A program made the position numbers and the translations under genes. Below, in pieces: positions 1 to 10,319 of a DNA stretch of 64,000 bases. Below the pieces are notes generated by a model. The model searched no databases. It was not told the origin of the DNA and worked only from the letters and a program-made list of their open reading frames with translations. Positions within the stretch are counted from its first letter, which is position 1; each line of letters starts with the position of its first letter. Source of the stretch: Colletotrichum lupini (taxonomy: Eukaryota; Ascomycota; Sordariomycetes; Glomerellales; Glomerellaceae); assembly GCF_023278565.1 (NCBI RefSeq), contig NC_064677.1, positions 1,736,001 through 1,800,000 on the forward strand. Direction: 5' to 3'.

Positions 1-1454
1 TGCTTTATCGTGGGCTTTTTTGCGCCTTGCGATATGAGGGAGATGGTACGACGTGGGGAACGCCAGTATGGGAACAGGTTGAAAATCACGGCGAGTCAGA
101 CAGACGTCTTGACTCTTGCGGACTGACAATACCCGCACAGGCGGGCAGACTAGTAACTTGTAAAGTTGTTGGATCGTCATCGCTCCGGGTTAACATTAAC
201 CACATCACACAGCCAAAGCATCCTATGTATCGATCATTGGAGAGATGGATAGTGTTCGCTAGCTGCTTGAGCCTAAGACGACCCACGAATGCAGAGTATT
301 CTGTCAGAGGGAAGTGATGCTCGGCGGCGGGATACCTCGTGGGCTTCGGTGCGCACCTGTCATCACCTCACTTCGAGTCCTTCGACGCCGGCGGAATTAC
401 CGACCGGGGAGAAAATGTTTTGACTTTTTTTTTTCTTTGCTGCGCTGTTGTTCGGCCGGGGAGATTAAGGGCGGAGGAATGGTTACTGCCGAGGGCCGGG
501 CGGGTAACACGGGTATTTCTCGACCATGGTTTCGAGCGGGATCGCTTCCGGGCCCGAGCAGAGCGGTGCAGGGTTGCAGACGGAGGCGCCGCTGAGCTTT
601 GATGCGGTCTGTTTCTTCTTGGGAACTACGAAGTTCGCTGGTAGAGTTTCATGGATGACTTATGGACTTGTGACTGTGAGTTCCTTTCGTCATTCCGTAT
701 CTTAGGAAATCGTGATGCTGGGGGTTGTGTCGAGGGGAGTTTGTCGTCAAGGCTGATGAGGGTCTCGATGTTGAACCTGCGGAGCAAGGTGAGGAGACTC
801 TGTATTTAGCAGATGAACATGAAGCATGGTCTTTCTCAAGCTCTCTCCTGTGCCGGGGGCTCTGCCAGGCCCTTGACGGCGAAGAGCCGCAATCTTCATC
901 CGCGAGAGATATTGCAGCTTCGTCTTTAGAGTTCTGAAGAACGACGCCGACGTCTTGCTGATGGCGCGCATGTCGATGCTGTCATTCAGTAGCGTCGAGT
1001 CCCCCTTGAATTGAGAGTAGTGAAGAAAGGAGGCGGTCTCGGGTGAAAGCAGTTGACTCTTCATGTCATTCATTCCTCACTTTTGGTCCGATAGCCAACT
1101 GTGAGCTACCATCTTCAATAAATGTCACAAGAATGTAACACAAGGCTGCTATTGGAAAGATGCCTAAGAGCGAGGCCCTCTCTTGCAGATATCTTCAGTC
1201 TCGTCTTCAACCCCGATGGCCACCACCGCCTCTTCCGCGACCTCTCCATGGACCAAGCCGTGTCTTATTGGCAACGGTTTGATCTCCTTGGCAAACTCAG
1301 GCCCGTCCATCCAAGTAGTCTTCGGCGACAGTGTAATATGTTTTGAGTTTCGTGCTACTGTCGATCCAGACACCAGAATCTCGGGGCTCGATTCTAGGTG
1401 AACGAACAAGATACAGCAACAGACGCATGCGAAGAGAAACAATGTAGAGATTAC
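1..1454. other. Left-edge region, no confident gene
   Basis: No complete gene is recognised here. A patch around 1180-1350 has coding-like composition in more than one frame. On the plus strand a frame with C-rich third positions follows a pyrimidine-rich TTGCAG acceptor at 1188; on the minus strand a frame of about 60 codons is also open. Another minus-strand open stretch lies at 747-1073. None has a recognisable domain or a complete start-to-stop structure, so I treat the region as intergenic or gene debris, possibly connected with the broken fragment at 1455-1759. Confidence 0.4.
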
Positions 1455-1759
1455 CTAAAGTCCTGTCAACAACTTTGAGAACTCGAACTCCTGTGGCAGA
1501 ATATTTGTCACCTCTTGGATTTTTTGTTTGTTAGGTATGAAAGCCTCTTCGAAGTTTCCGCATGGTAGCTGGCTTACACCTGAGTACATCTTCTTAAGCT
1601 GCCCGGAACGAGGTCCGATCGTATGTAGATCTATAGTCCTGATGAGCATACCTGAACCCATTCCCATGTGCTCGAAACTCGGGCCACTGAGGTATCAGGA
1701 GGATAGGTCGAGGATGGTGGTATCGTTTCGGCCTCCCGTAATCCTTCCTTTGTTGAAGG
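1455..1759 (-). pseudogene. Unrecognised decayed gene fragment
   Basis: Reading the minus strand, a pyrimidine-rich CTCCAG acceptor at about 1760 is followed by about 100 codons in one frame with protein-like composition (for example residues GPSFEHMGMGSGM and FEEAFIPNKQKIQE). A single TGA at 1695-1697 interrupts it; the neighbouring residues (SS-stop-Y) make a mutated Trp codon plausible. The frame ends in TAG at 1455-1457, immediately followed by GTAATC, which resembles a splice donor. Open patches upstream to about 2067 are in different frames. I do not recognise the family. Alternatives are a real multi-exon gene whose splicing I have not solved, or chance. The nonsense codon and frame changes favour a pseudogene. 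Confidence 0.3.
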
Positions 1760-2618
1760 CTGGAGGAAAAGAGAATTGTGTAATCTCTAAATAGATGCAG
1801 TAATCTGGCAGTGTCCATCTTAAACTCCCTTAAACTCCGAATTCTATACGCATGACGAAGAGGAGAAGCTACGATCATGGCCTTCCGCCTTTGAAGTTGA
1901 TCTCGTTCAGCCCAATCACTGAGTTTGGGACGGCGGATTATGTTGCCTCGGCGGGACGGCAGAGAGACATCTTTTAGACCAAGGCGAAAGCCGCTTGGAC
2001 ACGAAGATTCTAGCCTCAACGCTCTTCCAGATCTCAACTTCTTGTAGTCTATGGCATAGCGTCCCAATCCGTCTACTTATTTGAGACTTGCCCCTTGAGA
2101 ATCATCGGGAACCTCTCAGGACTTGGTTGTTAAGTCAACATAAGGCTGTCAAGGCTAGATATCGAACACATGGTATTTGTATGATTGATTGACCAACAAA
2201 CGATCAGTTGACCAAAAGTCTTTTGCTGTGGATTGGTATCACACAAACCACTCAACTCGGCTGTACATCAGGGTAATAAGTATAATCAGAAACAGGTCCT
2301 CGACGCGACTAGTAAAGAGCCCGTGGCGTACTCTTTCACCGACCGATAATGATCCCTCCTGATGTTTATACACAGTCATAAGTATATTCATTGATCAATT
2401 TCCCTTTGACCGCTTCACTCGGCAGGATCACGCAAATATTACAAGTTCAAGTCCATCTCAGTGTTGATAAAGTACCAATCCAAAGCTGCGGGACCAGCAA
2501 CATATTTTATGCGTCCAACGAGCCCCTAGGGCATAAATCTATCCGACACTTACACGGCCTCGTAGTCCAACACCGCAACTTGCCGCCCTCCCACCCTGAC
2601 ACAAAGTCCCCCTGAATA
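1760..2618. other. Intergenic / 3' flank of the fusion gene
   Basis: This lies downstream of the minus-strand fusion enzyme and upstream of the decayed fragment. A 157-codon minus-strand frame (1594-2067) is open but is rich in Arg/Ser and lacks any motif, and parts of other frames look equally coding-like. Nothing else can be supported. Confidence 0.4.
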
Positions 2619-4703
2619 TCAATTTAAATGCGTAGTGTTGAATAGCCGGTTGCCAGTGTCCGTGCCTCCGATTCCAGGGAACTTGTTGTCCGACAACCGA
2701 AGTGCGACGAGACTGAGATCTCCTTTACAAGCGAGTGGCTCTAGGACATCCGAGATGGCCTTGGCCTGAACAACACCGGCCACAATGACAATGCGAATCT
2801 CCAGCTTCAACCTCCGAACACGGTCGACGAACAACTTGATTGACTTGCCGCTGTTGGCCACCGAATCAACCAAGAGCAGCGTGTTCACTCCCACAAGAGT
2901 CTCCTTCGTGAGCTCGGAGGCACGGTTGGCGTGGATGAAGATGGCATGGGGGAACACCTCGCTGACACCAAGGGCCATGGGTTCACCACCGCGCATGAGA
3001 GCAACGATGGCTGTTCGGCTCTCGTCGACAAGTCGATGACCATCGGTATTGTAGCCCTGAACATGAGGTATAGGATATGTCTCTAGGCCGAGCAGCTCCG
3101 TCAGAAACTCGGTGGCGAGGTACCGCCCGACTTGCCCATGGGCCGCTCTGAGACTAGGACCGGCCACAGACGCGTCGCGTGTCGCAGTCATGAGAAGTTT
3201 GGCTGCACTCTTGTTCGTGGCGTGCAGAACCTGGAGGTTGGCGTAGCGGTATAGGAAAGATTCCACGAAAGCTTGGCCAGAGATGTCGACAATCGGTAAA
3301 TGCTCTGGATCAAGGCGGGGTGAAGAATGAATCGGGACCAAAGCCTGTCTTGGACGGAAGTTCTTGTCGCCAGTAATAACCCTGGCCAACTCAGCGTCCA
3401 TAGTCTTGCTTCTAGAACGCTCCTCGCCGACGACGACGATAGCTTGGTCGGCCCTCTTGAGCATGGGCAAGTCCATCGGACTGTCTCCGAAAGCCCAGAC
3501 AAACACACCTTTACTTTGCAGATGAGAGACAACGACGGCCTTGGCCTCAGGAGTAACAACGTAATCATCGGAAAAGCGGCCCCCACCGATGATCTTAACG
3601 TCATCGTCGAGGCCCTCTCTCTCCAATATCAGTTTCCAGATTCGACGAAGGCCACACGTGGCGATGACGATGCCAACGCCGCGATGGCACTTGACGGCGT
3701 GAATCAGGGCCATGAACTCCGGGTACAGCGAGACAGCAGCGGCGACTTCCTCGCATACTTCGTCAAAGGCGCTTTCGACGTACTCATACAAAGCCATGGC
3801 CCGGTGAAAGAAAGCCAGGGAGTAGTCGTTGTCTTCGCTGAATAGCCTCTTCAGGGGACATATGAGGTCGTCCCAGAGCCAATGCTTTCCAAAGTTCTCC
3901 GGACCATCCCACACACAGTCAGGATATCGCCTCCGCGAAGTTGCCTTGAGCCTCTCCCAGAACATCGAGCCCGTGTCCGCTGCGCACAGCGTTCGATCCG
4001 CGTCCAACACCAACACCGTATCCAACCGATCGCGGCCTGGGCCCGAAAAAAGCAATCGATCAGTCCCGCTTCTTACACGACGAAGGTTCTCTTCGTCTGT
4101 TGTCTCAATATTGCGCAGCATGTGTTCAATGCCGTCAGAAGAATGAGGCCCGCCGAGATACAGCGGCATGAAATGCATGTCATTCAGACGAGAAAGACGG
4201 GATAGAGCGGCGATTTCGGAATTCTTCCATTGTGCGAGGTGATGAGGTTGTAGTTCAGGGCGCGTTCGAAGTTCATCGTAAGTTCGTTGATCCCATAGAC
4301 TGATAGCGGGCATGTCCAGGTAGAGGATGTGGGTGTAGACGCGCAGGTCGGCGTCGGTCCACACAACGTCATGGGAGGGAGTTTTGTCGTTCCAGAATGA
4401 GTAATGGCCGGTGACAATTCCAATACGCCCAGTCGCGGTACATTCATCGGCAACACATTGAATGGCCTGCTGTCGTTTCCGGGTTTTCGCGTCGTTGTGA
4501 AGTCGCTTGAATGCTTCCAGACCGCCGTCGACGAGGTTCCCAATGACCTCGGACCCCTCATAGTACTGGAATCGATCTCCAAAACCGAAGTATGTCTTGA
4601 GACGGCACAAGACGTAAGACTTGCCACTACCAGGAAGGCCGTATAGGCCGACGATGGTAGGCTTCTTGACGGGAGAGGTAGTATTGGAATTGGAGGCAGG
4701 CAT
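2619..4703 (-). CDS. P-loop kinase / HAD phosphatase / uracil PRTase-like fusion
   Basis: A single-exon gene of 694 aa with three enzyme modules in one chain. Residues 15-200 form a P-loop NTPase: Walker A GLPGSGKS at 22-29, AAA_33/nucleoside-kinase-like. Residues 230-430 form a HAD hydrolase of the phosphoserine-phosphatase type: motif I DADRT near 234, motif II IATCG, and motif IV GDSPMDLPML near 405. Residues 500-694 resemble uracil phosphoribosyltransferase: a PRPP-loop-like DSVANSGKS near 610 and a C-terminal PGIGGTDTGNRLFNT resembling the UPRT nucleobase loop. Two departures from classical UPRT stand out: the usual ATGG of the PRPP loop reads ANSGK, and the GDAGDR-type loop is altered, so true transferase activity is uncertain. 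A role in pyrimidine or nucleoside salvage is inferred from the domains only. There is no signal peptide, so it is probably cytosolic. The first ATG opens a variable Ser/Thr-rich leader just before the P-loop. Confidence 0.9.
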   Translation of the reverse strand: MPASNSNTTSPVKKPTIVGLYGLPGSGKSYVLCRLKTYFGFGDRFQYYEGSEVIGNLVDGGLEAFKRLHNDAKTRKRQQAIQCVADECTATGRIGIVTGHYSFWNDKTPSHDVVWTDADLRVYTHILYLDMPAISLWDQRTYDELRTRPELQPHHLAQWKNSEIAALSRLSRLNDMHFMPLYLGGPHSSDGIEHMLRNIETTDEENLRRVRSGTDRLLFSGPGRDRLDTVLVLDADRTLCAADTGSMFWERLKATSRRRYPDCVWDGPENFGKHWLWDDLICPLKRLFSEDNDYSLAFFHRAMALYEYVESAFDEVCEEVAAAVSLYPEFMALIHAVKCHRGVGIVIATCGLRRIWKLILEREGLDDDVKIIGGGRFSDDYVVTPEAKAVVVSHLQSKGVFVWAFGDSPMDLPMLKRADQAIVVVGEERSRSKTMDAELARVITGDKNFRPRQALVPIHSSPRLDPEHLPIVDISGQAFVESFLYRYANLQVLHATNKSAAKLLMTATRDASVAGPSLRAAHGQVGRYLATEFLTELLGLETYPIPHVQGYNTDGHRLVDESRTAIVALMRGGEPMALGVSEVFPHAIFIHANRASELTKETLVGVNTLLLVDSVANSGKSIKLFVDRVRRLKLEIRIVIVAGVVQAKAISDVLEPLACKGDLSLVALRLSDNKFPGIGGTDTGNRLFNTTHLN

Positions 4704-5628
4704 TTTGATAGCGGATGGAGAATGAGTTGTTCAGTTGATCTGATATGAAGTGGCTATCCTTGGTCGGAATGAGATTCGTTCAACAGAGCAAGACCAAGCG
4801 GCTCCAGTTCGGCTTATGTATAAGGTTGGAGCCTTCTCCAGCTTCGTGGTCTGAGAGGAAAAGGCTTCCTTGGGGCAGTCATGAGACAAATGGCGGAAAG
4901 GGCGATTGGTTTGTTGCAGGCAGAAGTGATTCCCAATGCTAAAGGCAAGAAGTGTTTGTCCGCATTATGGCAACTTGTTTGCCTACGTAGTGTCTTAGTC
5001 TGCCTAGAATCCCAAAGACTTTCTTTCTCACTTGTGATGGTAGATTCTCGGCCGTCATTTGCTTGGTGGTGATACCGGTGTTTGCCTTGAAAAATCCACC
5101 ACAGCCCCTCGGGGTTTTGAAAGCGGCTTTTTGCAAGCTGAGTAATTCCTATGCTCTTGGACGTATAAGTAGCTATGAGAATATTTGATCAATCAGCAAT
5201 GAGGCGTTTCCGTCTAAGGTACCCCAACAAACGGCAACAAAATCTCGTTTGTGACCGCTAGCCCTCCTTGAAGGCTAGCTGCTGAGGCGAAAGCGACATG
5301 CAATGTTAAGGCAATCTCATATTTCTCTAGATTTATGTATTCCTCCTCTTTTTTCCGGCAAAAGAAAGTTGGCTCCTTGAGGTGGGAATACATAGTAGAC
5401 AGCAGAAAAAGCTGGTGATTGAGGAGGAGCCCGTCCAACGTGCGCATTGCCCCTGTTATTTGTTCTGAATAATTGGCTTTATTAGATTTGCCTCCTCAAC
5501 TATTTCTTGATTTTAGATAAATTTACATTACATTAAATTTCCTTACATCGAGAGGGGTATCATGCTATCATACAAAGAGTTCTTCCCGTGTCTGAGTTAC
5601 CTATGTAATATCCCGTCCGTCCATTCAT
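4704..5628. other. Promoter of fusion gene and 3' flank of MFS gene
   Basis: This 925-bp gap contains the upstream region of the minus-strand fusion gene and the 3' untranslated flank of the MFS gene. A TATA-like CTTATGTATAAG sits at 4813-4824, about 110 bp before the fusion-gene start. The stretch near 5460-5560 is A+T-rich, as expected for a fungal 3' end. No further gene is evident. Confidence 0.5.
4813..4824 (-). promoter_or_regulatory. TATA-like element
   Basis: The near-palindromic CTTATGTATAAG lies about 110 bp upstream of the ATG at 4703 on the coding (minus) strand. Its position is reasonable for a core promoter element; the assignment rests on sequence only. Confidence 0.25.
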
Positions 5629-7703
5629 CTAAATGTGTTTCGTTCCCTCTGTGTCGAATCCAACGGTCGTGACCTCAACCTCTTGCCTCAAGGCCGCACC
5701 ATCATCGCCACGGCTCAGACTCCGCCCCCTTGGTTTCTCGACATCCTCGACATCCCGTTCGCTGCCCTCATCAAGTTGCTTCTCCTTCTCCCTCTGTGCC
5801 TCAGCAGCAACGGTAGCCGCCACAACCCCAGAAACCCCGCCAACAGCAGCCGCAGCCTCAGCCGCCTCGGCATCCTCCTTGGCCTTCTGCTTCGCCTGCT
5901 GCTCCTTCTTCACGCTCTTCCACTCCATACCACCAGCTCCGATGAACACGGAGCAAACCATGACCAGCGCAACCACGAACACAACCTTCAGCGCTCCGTT
6001 GTAAGCCTCCAACACAGGTCCTTTCACATTGTCCGGCAGATCTGTCAGCGATGTCGCGCCGGTAGTTTGCAAGTTGATTCCCTCGAGCCCAGGCAGCCCC
6101 TTGATCCTCTTCACAAGCTCGTTGTTCAGCACTGTCTGCCCAACCGAGATAAACACGGCGCCACCGAGCGTCTGCGAGAAGAACATGATACTCGCGCCCA
6201 CAGGCACGTCTTTCAGCTTGAGCACCGTCTGTGCAGCAAGATTCGGCGCCTGGAACGTCATGCCCTGCCCAATACCGTAGATGACCTGGTACGCCGCCCA
6301 CTTTGCCGTGCTCGTATCCACCTCAAGCGTCGTCATCAAGCCCGCGCCAACAGACATGATGCAGATACCGACGAGCATCACGGGCGTGTAGTACCCAATC
6401 TTAGTGATGACGCCTCCTGATACGGCTGCGAAGACGGTCATGGAGAGAACCATGGGGAGGGTGCGGACGCCGGACTCGACGGCTGTAAAGCCCTTGATGG
6501 CCTGGAGCCAGATGGGGAGGTAGTACGCCATCAACATCATCTGTCCGCCGAGGGAGAAGGCAGCCCAGGCGGCGAAGGCGATGGAGCGTTGACGGATAAT
6601 GCGAGGTGGGACGGTTGCAGTATTGGGGAGGAGGATCTGGATGGCGATGAAGGATAGGAGGAGGACGACGGCGAGGACCAGGAGGGCAATGATTCGCCCG
6701 TTGCTCCACTGCGATCTATTAGTGAATATTTCTACTTGTAGGGCAATGGGCAATAAGGTGGAAGATAGGAGTGAGAAGAAGGGAAAATCGTGGTACTCAC
6801 AGCATACTCAACACCACCCCACTGCAACGCAAGAAGCAAGCAAACAACGCCAGGAATAAACACCGACGTTCCCGCAAAGTCCAACTGCTTCAACTTATCC
6901 CACAACGAAGACTCGGTAAGATTCTGCTCCGGCGGCCTCATCACAAACGCAATCACCACCAGCGCGACGCCCCCCAGTGGCAGGTTGATATAAAAGCACC
7001 ACCGCCAGGTGACCTTTGTCGTGAACGCGCCGCCAAGTAGTGGCCCGATGACGGACGCAATACCAAACACGGCCCCGAAGGCGCCCTGATACTTGGGGCG
7101 GCGGTGCAGCGGGACGGAATGGACCATGACGACGATGGTGCCCGCAAAGATACCCGCGCCGCCGATGCCTGCGATGGCGCGGCCGACGATGAAGGCGGCG
7201 CTATCGGGAGCCGCGCCGCAGACGGCGGAGCCGACCTCGAAGAGGACGACAGAGCAGAGAAAGACGCGCTTGATGGGGAAGAAGGCGTAGAGCTTGCCGA
7301 AGAGGAGCTGGAAGGCGCAGGTTGTCAGGAGGTAAGCGCTTCCGTACCAACCTATGTCGGTGACGGAGTGAAAGTCGTCTGTGATTTGGGGGATTGCTGT
7401 GGCGATGATGAGGCGATCCTGTTAGTGGTGTTAGTCTCGTGGGAAAGGGGATAAAGAGGATTCTGAGGGAGATAATACCAATGCAACGAGGAACATGGAC
7501 ACCAAGATGGACAACATGATTAGGAAGAGTTTCACGCCCTTTGGGTACTGGATCGATCGCGTCGTCGAGGTATGCGTGAGAGCATGCTCTGCGGGTTGCT
7601 GTTCCTCTTCATCGTGAATTTTACTCGTCCGTGATGAGGCCGGTGGTTCGCTCGTTGGCGTCGTGGCGGGGACGGCGCCATTGTCGCGCTTTTTGAAAAA
7701 CAT
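5629..7703 (-). CDS. MFS drug/H+ antiporter, DHA2 family (14 TM)
   Basis: This is probably a plasma-membrane multidrug or toxin efflux antiporter. Three exons (7703-7479, 7418-6801, 6708-5629; introns of 60 and 92 nt) join in phase 0 to give 640 aa. The junctions rebuild family motifs: exon 1 ends FLVAL and exon 2 begins [15 protein letters not shown] (MFS motif D1), and the second junction gives [16 protein letters not shown], a common DHA2 sequence. Motif C (GPLLGG, about residues 200-205) and the DHA2 signature [13 protein letters not shown] (about 213-225) are present. The N-terminus is a hydrophilic, Ser/Thr/Pro-rich cytosolic segment of about 55 residues, and the C-terminus is a long Ala/Glu/Lys-rich tail. 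I chose the ATG at 7703 because it opens the polar leader; an upstream in-frame ATG at 7757 is less likely. Substrate unknown. A Zn2Cys6 regulator lies 2.6 kb upstream on the same strand. Confidence 0.92.
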
Positions 7704-10319
7704 GGCGATAGTTTCGATCTGTCGTTCGTTCGTAATCGTCCAACCCAGTAAACCCAAAGCCTATAAGCTTTTGTTCTTCTCTTTTTGTCTCCCAAAGTTG
7801 CCAGTCTCGGCTCGTAGTCGACACTCTTAGTACAAGTTCAACTCAATGTCTCTCATTCAGAACTCTGTAGATCTCGAAAACCTTCTTGTTATGAACCAGA
7901 GGAGTCGTAAGGAAGTCGGCGACGATGGAGAGATAAGTAGGCAATCAACACGTTCGAAGAGAAAAGAGTCATCCCAAGTACATATATCGCATTTCCCCTA
8001 AACAAGACAAAACAAGCCTATTCGAAACAAACAAAACGAATTACCCCCCGGAAAAGGACGTAAGAAACGTCCGGTCACGACGAAGAGACGACCTAACGCA
8101 TGTCCGCATGACGAGGACGACTCACATCCAACACCCGTTCGGGGATTTCTATTCTCCTTTCTTTCTTACCTCCTTGCTCCCGCCAATGACAGCAAAGCAC
8201 CAGACCAAAGAACCACCCTAAAAGAGCCTCCAATCTTGGCTCCCGCCCGCCCGCTCGTGTCTAGCCACGCGACCTAGACCCCAAAGACCCAAAGAACTTG
8301 AATGAGTCTAGGTCGGTCTGACTCTGAGCCAGGCTTCATTCCGAAATGTTTCCTGGAATGTGCCTGATTATGATGGTCTTCTTCGCGGCTCATGCTTACG
8401 TACCCACAATGACCTATCCACAAGTTCACCAAAGTCCATCCAACAAGAGAAATGCCGGGCGATTCTCGGATCTCAGTATTTCTCAATCGTGAGGGAAACC
8501 TTACCCGCTTGTAGACGGATGTAAGCCAAGCGTATACGTGGGTAAGCAATCGGCATTTTCAATGCCGATTCACATACCTCAGTCTTCACTGGCACAGTAA
8601 GTCAAGCCTCACCGTAACGCTTAAAACCAGCAGACTGTCCAATTAGTTAAACGCCACGCGCAGCTGCAATTGGAAACGAAGAAAATAGAAGGGTGCGAAA
8701 AGGAGTGACACGCATGAAAAGGGAGTCGTCAACTCATCACTCCATGCCGGCTCATCAGGCCAGACGGGGCCGAGCGGGCTTTGGTAAGCTCCAGGTGAGA
8801 GTCGTTAGCCCGGAACTTGGTATTGTGACTCTTGTGTGGCTCATCAGAACAAATAGAACCACGCAGGCGGACGGGCATTGAATCCGGTTCAAAACTAAAC
8901 CATTCAAAGAACCCCCAAGCCACAATAAAAACCTCGGGGATTTCTACACCAAAATGGGTAAAGTCCCAACCCAACCTCGGTCCCGAAGACAAGGGTCGGC
9001 TCACGGGTCCATCGTTCCCCGATGTGCCCGAGCCTCCGGTCGTTTGGTGCTCTTCACACACACGTTTCTACCAGACGGAATGAGGGGGAGTCGGGGTGAG
9101 TATTCCGCTCCGCTCCGTCTGCGGCCCAAAATACACAGCCCTCAGCCCTGAGTCCGCACTTGTCCTGTCCGTCTCCCGTTCCTTGATTTTTTTGGGATGT
9201 TTCTATTGACTTCCCCGATGTTACCCACCTAAAAAAAGACAAATTATGACTCTTATGCTTCTTCTCGCACGGGCTCCTTTCCCGGGCCCGAACGAATCGG
9301 AGTCCTCCGCCTCGGGGGTTTACGTTTGAATAAGGCAGTTGGTTCACCAAAGATTCGTGTAAACTCGGGAACCAGAAGCCCGTCGTTGAGGTCATACGGA
9401 CGTGGCCGTCATTGGTATATGTCCATTTGCGGGTAACTCTCTCTTCCCCATCCGGGCAACATTGCAGTTTTGTTTCTTGGAAGGAAGGTGTTGGTTAGGT
9501 AAGACGGGCATACGGCAGAATCAGTATGTCCAGTGGCAGTTTACGGATCAATGCCTCTGTCTTCCCATGAACGGTGATCATGTACACCCTGGCCTATAGT
9601 AGAATCGTCTCGCAAATCGCAACTGGGCCGGGGGGACTTGGAAGATCATTCGCCGGGGGGTTGCGACCGGGGAGTCGATAGACTGACAAGTCGTTCCATC
9701 TGCCTGCCCGCGTCGTCAGCCCATAGGTGAATGCATATGCAAGTCTCGTATCCTGAGTGGCAGACAGGCAAGGCAGACAGGCACCAACAAGACTCAAGTG
9801 ACGTTGTATGATGTACGGATAGACCCGTCAACACTGGAAACTGTGTCATCTCGGGAGAAGTCTCCGCAAGTTCGCCGATGAAGACCACCACTGCCAATCT
9901 TGCCCCTTTTCCGGTGAGGAGGGAGCCACAAGGTCCCAAAGCCGACAAGCCCCATTCAGCTCGACAGGAGGCTGATAGTAAATCATCATGTCAAAACGGC
10001 TTCTGCCAGGGGAAGGGGGTGTACGCTTGGTCTTTCCATAGACTCCCGTCTATTTACCATTAGGTAGCTTCGTCATCTCATGGTACTATCGTTACAGAGG
10101 TGGGAGAGTTGTCTCTTTGTAAAATCCTAAACACCAAAAGACAAATCCAAATCCAAAGAATGCCCTCCGAGTGAATGACCCCTGGTCTCCTTTCTACTTC
10201 AACGAGAGATTGATTTGCAGATGCCCCGGGTCCCAACTCACTCCCTTTCTTTCCCATTTTCTACCCAGGCACCGGAGCTAGCACGACGTGAGAAATCCCA
10301 AATGATGCCTGCCACATGT
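7704..10319. other. Intergenic region, no gene seen
   Basis: About 2.6 kb separates the MFS promoter from the 3' end of the Zn2Cys6 gene. Open frames here are short (110 codons or fewer), overlap on both strands and carry no motif. The stretch next to the MFS start is rich in A and C runs (about 7980-8060) and may be its untranslated leader and promoter. Confidence 0.5.

Noticed and set aside
1594..2067. 157-codon minus-strand frame
   Set aside because: The neighbouring frame on the same strand is more protein-like, and this one lacks any motif; at best it is debris of the same decayed gene.
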